From Agelaius tricolor (Eukaryota > Chordata > Aves > Passeriformes > Icteridae), in contig JALJCS010000001.1 of assembly GCA_023055355.1 (NCBI GenBank), positions 80,144,881-80,208,880 of the forward strand: 64,000 nucleotides of DNA. Reading direction: 5' to 3'. Positions 62,761 to 64,000 of this stretch are shown piece by piece. The translations under genes were made by a program, and so were the position numbers. The notes beneath the pieces were generated by a model, which saw only the letters and a program-made list of their open reading frames with translations, searched no databases and was not told the origin of the DNA. How positions within the stretch are numbered: position 1 is the first letter of the stretch; each line of letters starts with the position of its first letter.

Positions 62761-64000
62761 CAAGAGGACATGAAGACATTTTTAAATACATCAAGGGATC
62801 AGAGGTAGTTGATTAAGAAACCCATTAATAATTTGATTGAATATGGAATTGTCAGTCACTCAAAGCAGCTGAGACCTCTGGAACCTAAAAACACAATTTA
62901 ACAAGAAAAAAATGAGTAAAGAAGTGCAGTAAGTGACGAAATTAAGAACCCTGTGTAAAAGCCACAGAAGGTCACCAAAGTCAACCAAGACAGGTCTGGA
63001 CCATTTGCATTTTGTGGGGCATTCACTGCTCTGCAGACAGACAAGCTGCTCTGCTGTGACAATGCTGGGGCCAAAGAGACTTGGAACAGGCAGCTTTGGG
63101 GACACATGGGTTAGGACCATGTGAAAGAGAGAACAGTAAACACAAATACAGAATTTTGGTTAGAAGAAGAATCCAAAAAGCATCAAGGCAGAAAATAAGT
63201 ACAAACAGAAGCAATGTGACTGGATGAGCAATGTGACAGAGCTTTGTGGAGGCAATTGGCAGCAATAAGAGCTCCCTCTGCAGCTCCCCTGTGCTTGGGC
63301 TAAACTCTCAGGAGTTACCAATGCCATGCCCTCCCTGATGGCTGTGTACAGCCATCCTTAGGGACCCTGCTTACACAGCACCATGTTTGGTCCTGGGTAC
63401 AGGAGAGAAACCAGAGGAAAATATCAGCAGTAGACTGAGGAACTCTTGCAGAGCAGTGCACACAAAAGTGAGATACTGTCTGACAAGTCATGGTAGGAAA
63501 ATGCAAAACTGCAGGTAAATGTCAGATATATACATGCAGGACAGAAAGAGAATTATTAGAGTAATGTTGAGGTAACAACATGATTCTTGTTTTCTTGCTA
63601 AAAGTCCCAAGGCGCTCATCACTTCACGCACATATCTGGGTTTACAGGGGACACTGGGGCACTCTAAAACTCTAAAGGCTACACAGGTAGGAGAGCCAGG
63701 CATGGGGACTATCCTAACTCTTTCCTACCACCACACTCCATGATTTGCCCGACTGTGGGATGTGGAGCCAGTCTTGCTGAGCCCTCAGTGGGTGTCCTGA
63801 GGTGAGCAGGCAGAGCAGTGGTGTTTGCACGCAGACTTGCAGCAGTGATGCCTCCTGACTGCTCCCAGAGCCACGAGCTTGTCTTGCTGAGTTTCCTTCA
63901 GATGTCTCAAATCCATCTCTGCCTTGCATTATTAATTGCAGCATCCACAACCACATCAAGTCTCATTTTCAGTACTACTACTAAGCTACTTTCAGCAGCT
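62761..64000. other. Non-coding DNA, no gene seen
   Basis: Somewhat GC-richer towards the window end. Several opposing open frames of 60-86 codons have no recognisable content. No mobile element, RNA gene or exon recognised. Confidence 0.45.

Overview
The window reads as vertebrate nuclear DNA, most likely from a bird and probably a songbird. The reasons are: CpG-depleted, A+T-leaning sequence with no long coding frame; several truncated CR1 LINE copies with the usual avian 3' ends (octamer-like ends related to ATTCTATG); and a solo long terminal repeat (LTR) whose poly(A) region looks like those I know from passerine endogenous retroviruses. The assignment to birds is firm. The assignment to songbirds is inference from memory of LTR families.

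I cannot recognise a protein-coding gene, a structural RNA gene, a CpG island or a CRISPR array. The many short open frames (the longest is 228 codons at 45521-46207) look like chance frames or frames inside repeats. The window is best described as an intergenic gene-desert segment or part of a very large intron.

Layout. 1-13691: unique non-coding DNA with a striking perfect 20-bp hairpin at 10769-10814. 13692-21052: CR1-containing stretch with three plus-strand CR1 3' fragments (13692-14118, 19163-19322, 20212-21052). The last is split by a complete solo LTR (20451-20876) carrying a (TG)19 microsatellite and flanked by a 6-bp target-site duplication. 21053-29920: unique. 29921-30196: minus-strand CR1. 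30197-48520: long unique stretch with pyrimidine tracts, poly(T) runs and a few exon-like or enhancer-like candidates. 48521-49847: two minus-strand CR1s of different subfamilies. 49848-55305: unique. 55306-56332: a small minus-strand CR1 piece followed by a larger plus-strand CR1. The copies at 49128-49847 and 55478-56332 still show the broken C-terminal end of CR1 ORF2 (reverse transcriptase protein), spread over three frames each. 56333-64000: mostly unique, with a probable second LTR fragment ending at 59619 and a palindrome-rich candidate regulatory block near 62240-62760.

The most interesting leads are modest: the perfect hairpin (a likely template-switch footprint), the nested LTR with a scar-free duplicated target, and three exon-like segments (15934-16003, 37936-38049, 40138-40230) with open and mutually compatible reading phases. 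These last need transcript or cross-species evidence before they can be called exons. I found no convincing new biological system here.
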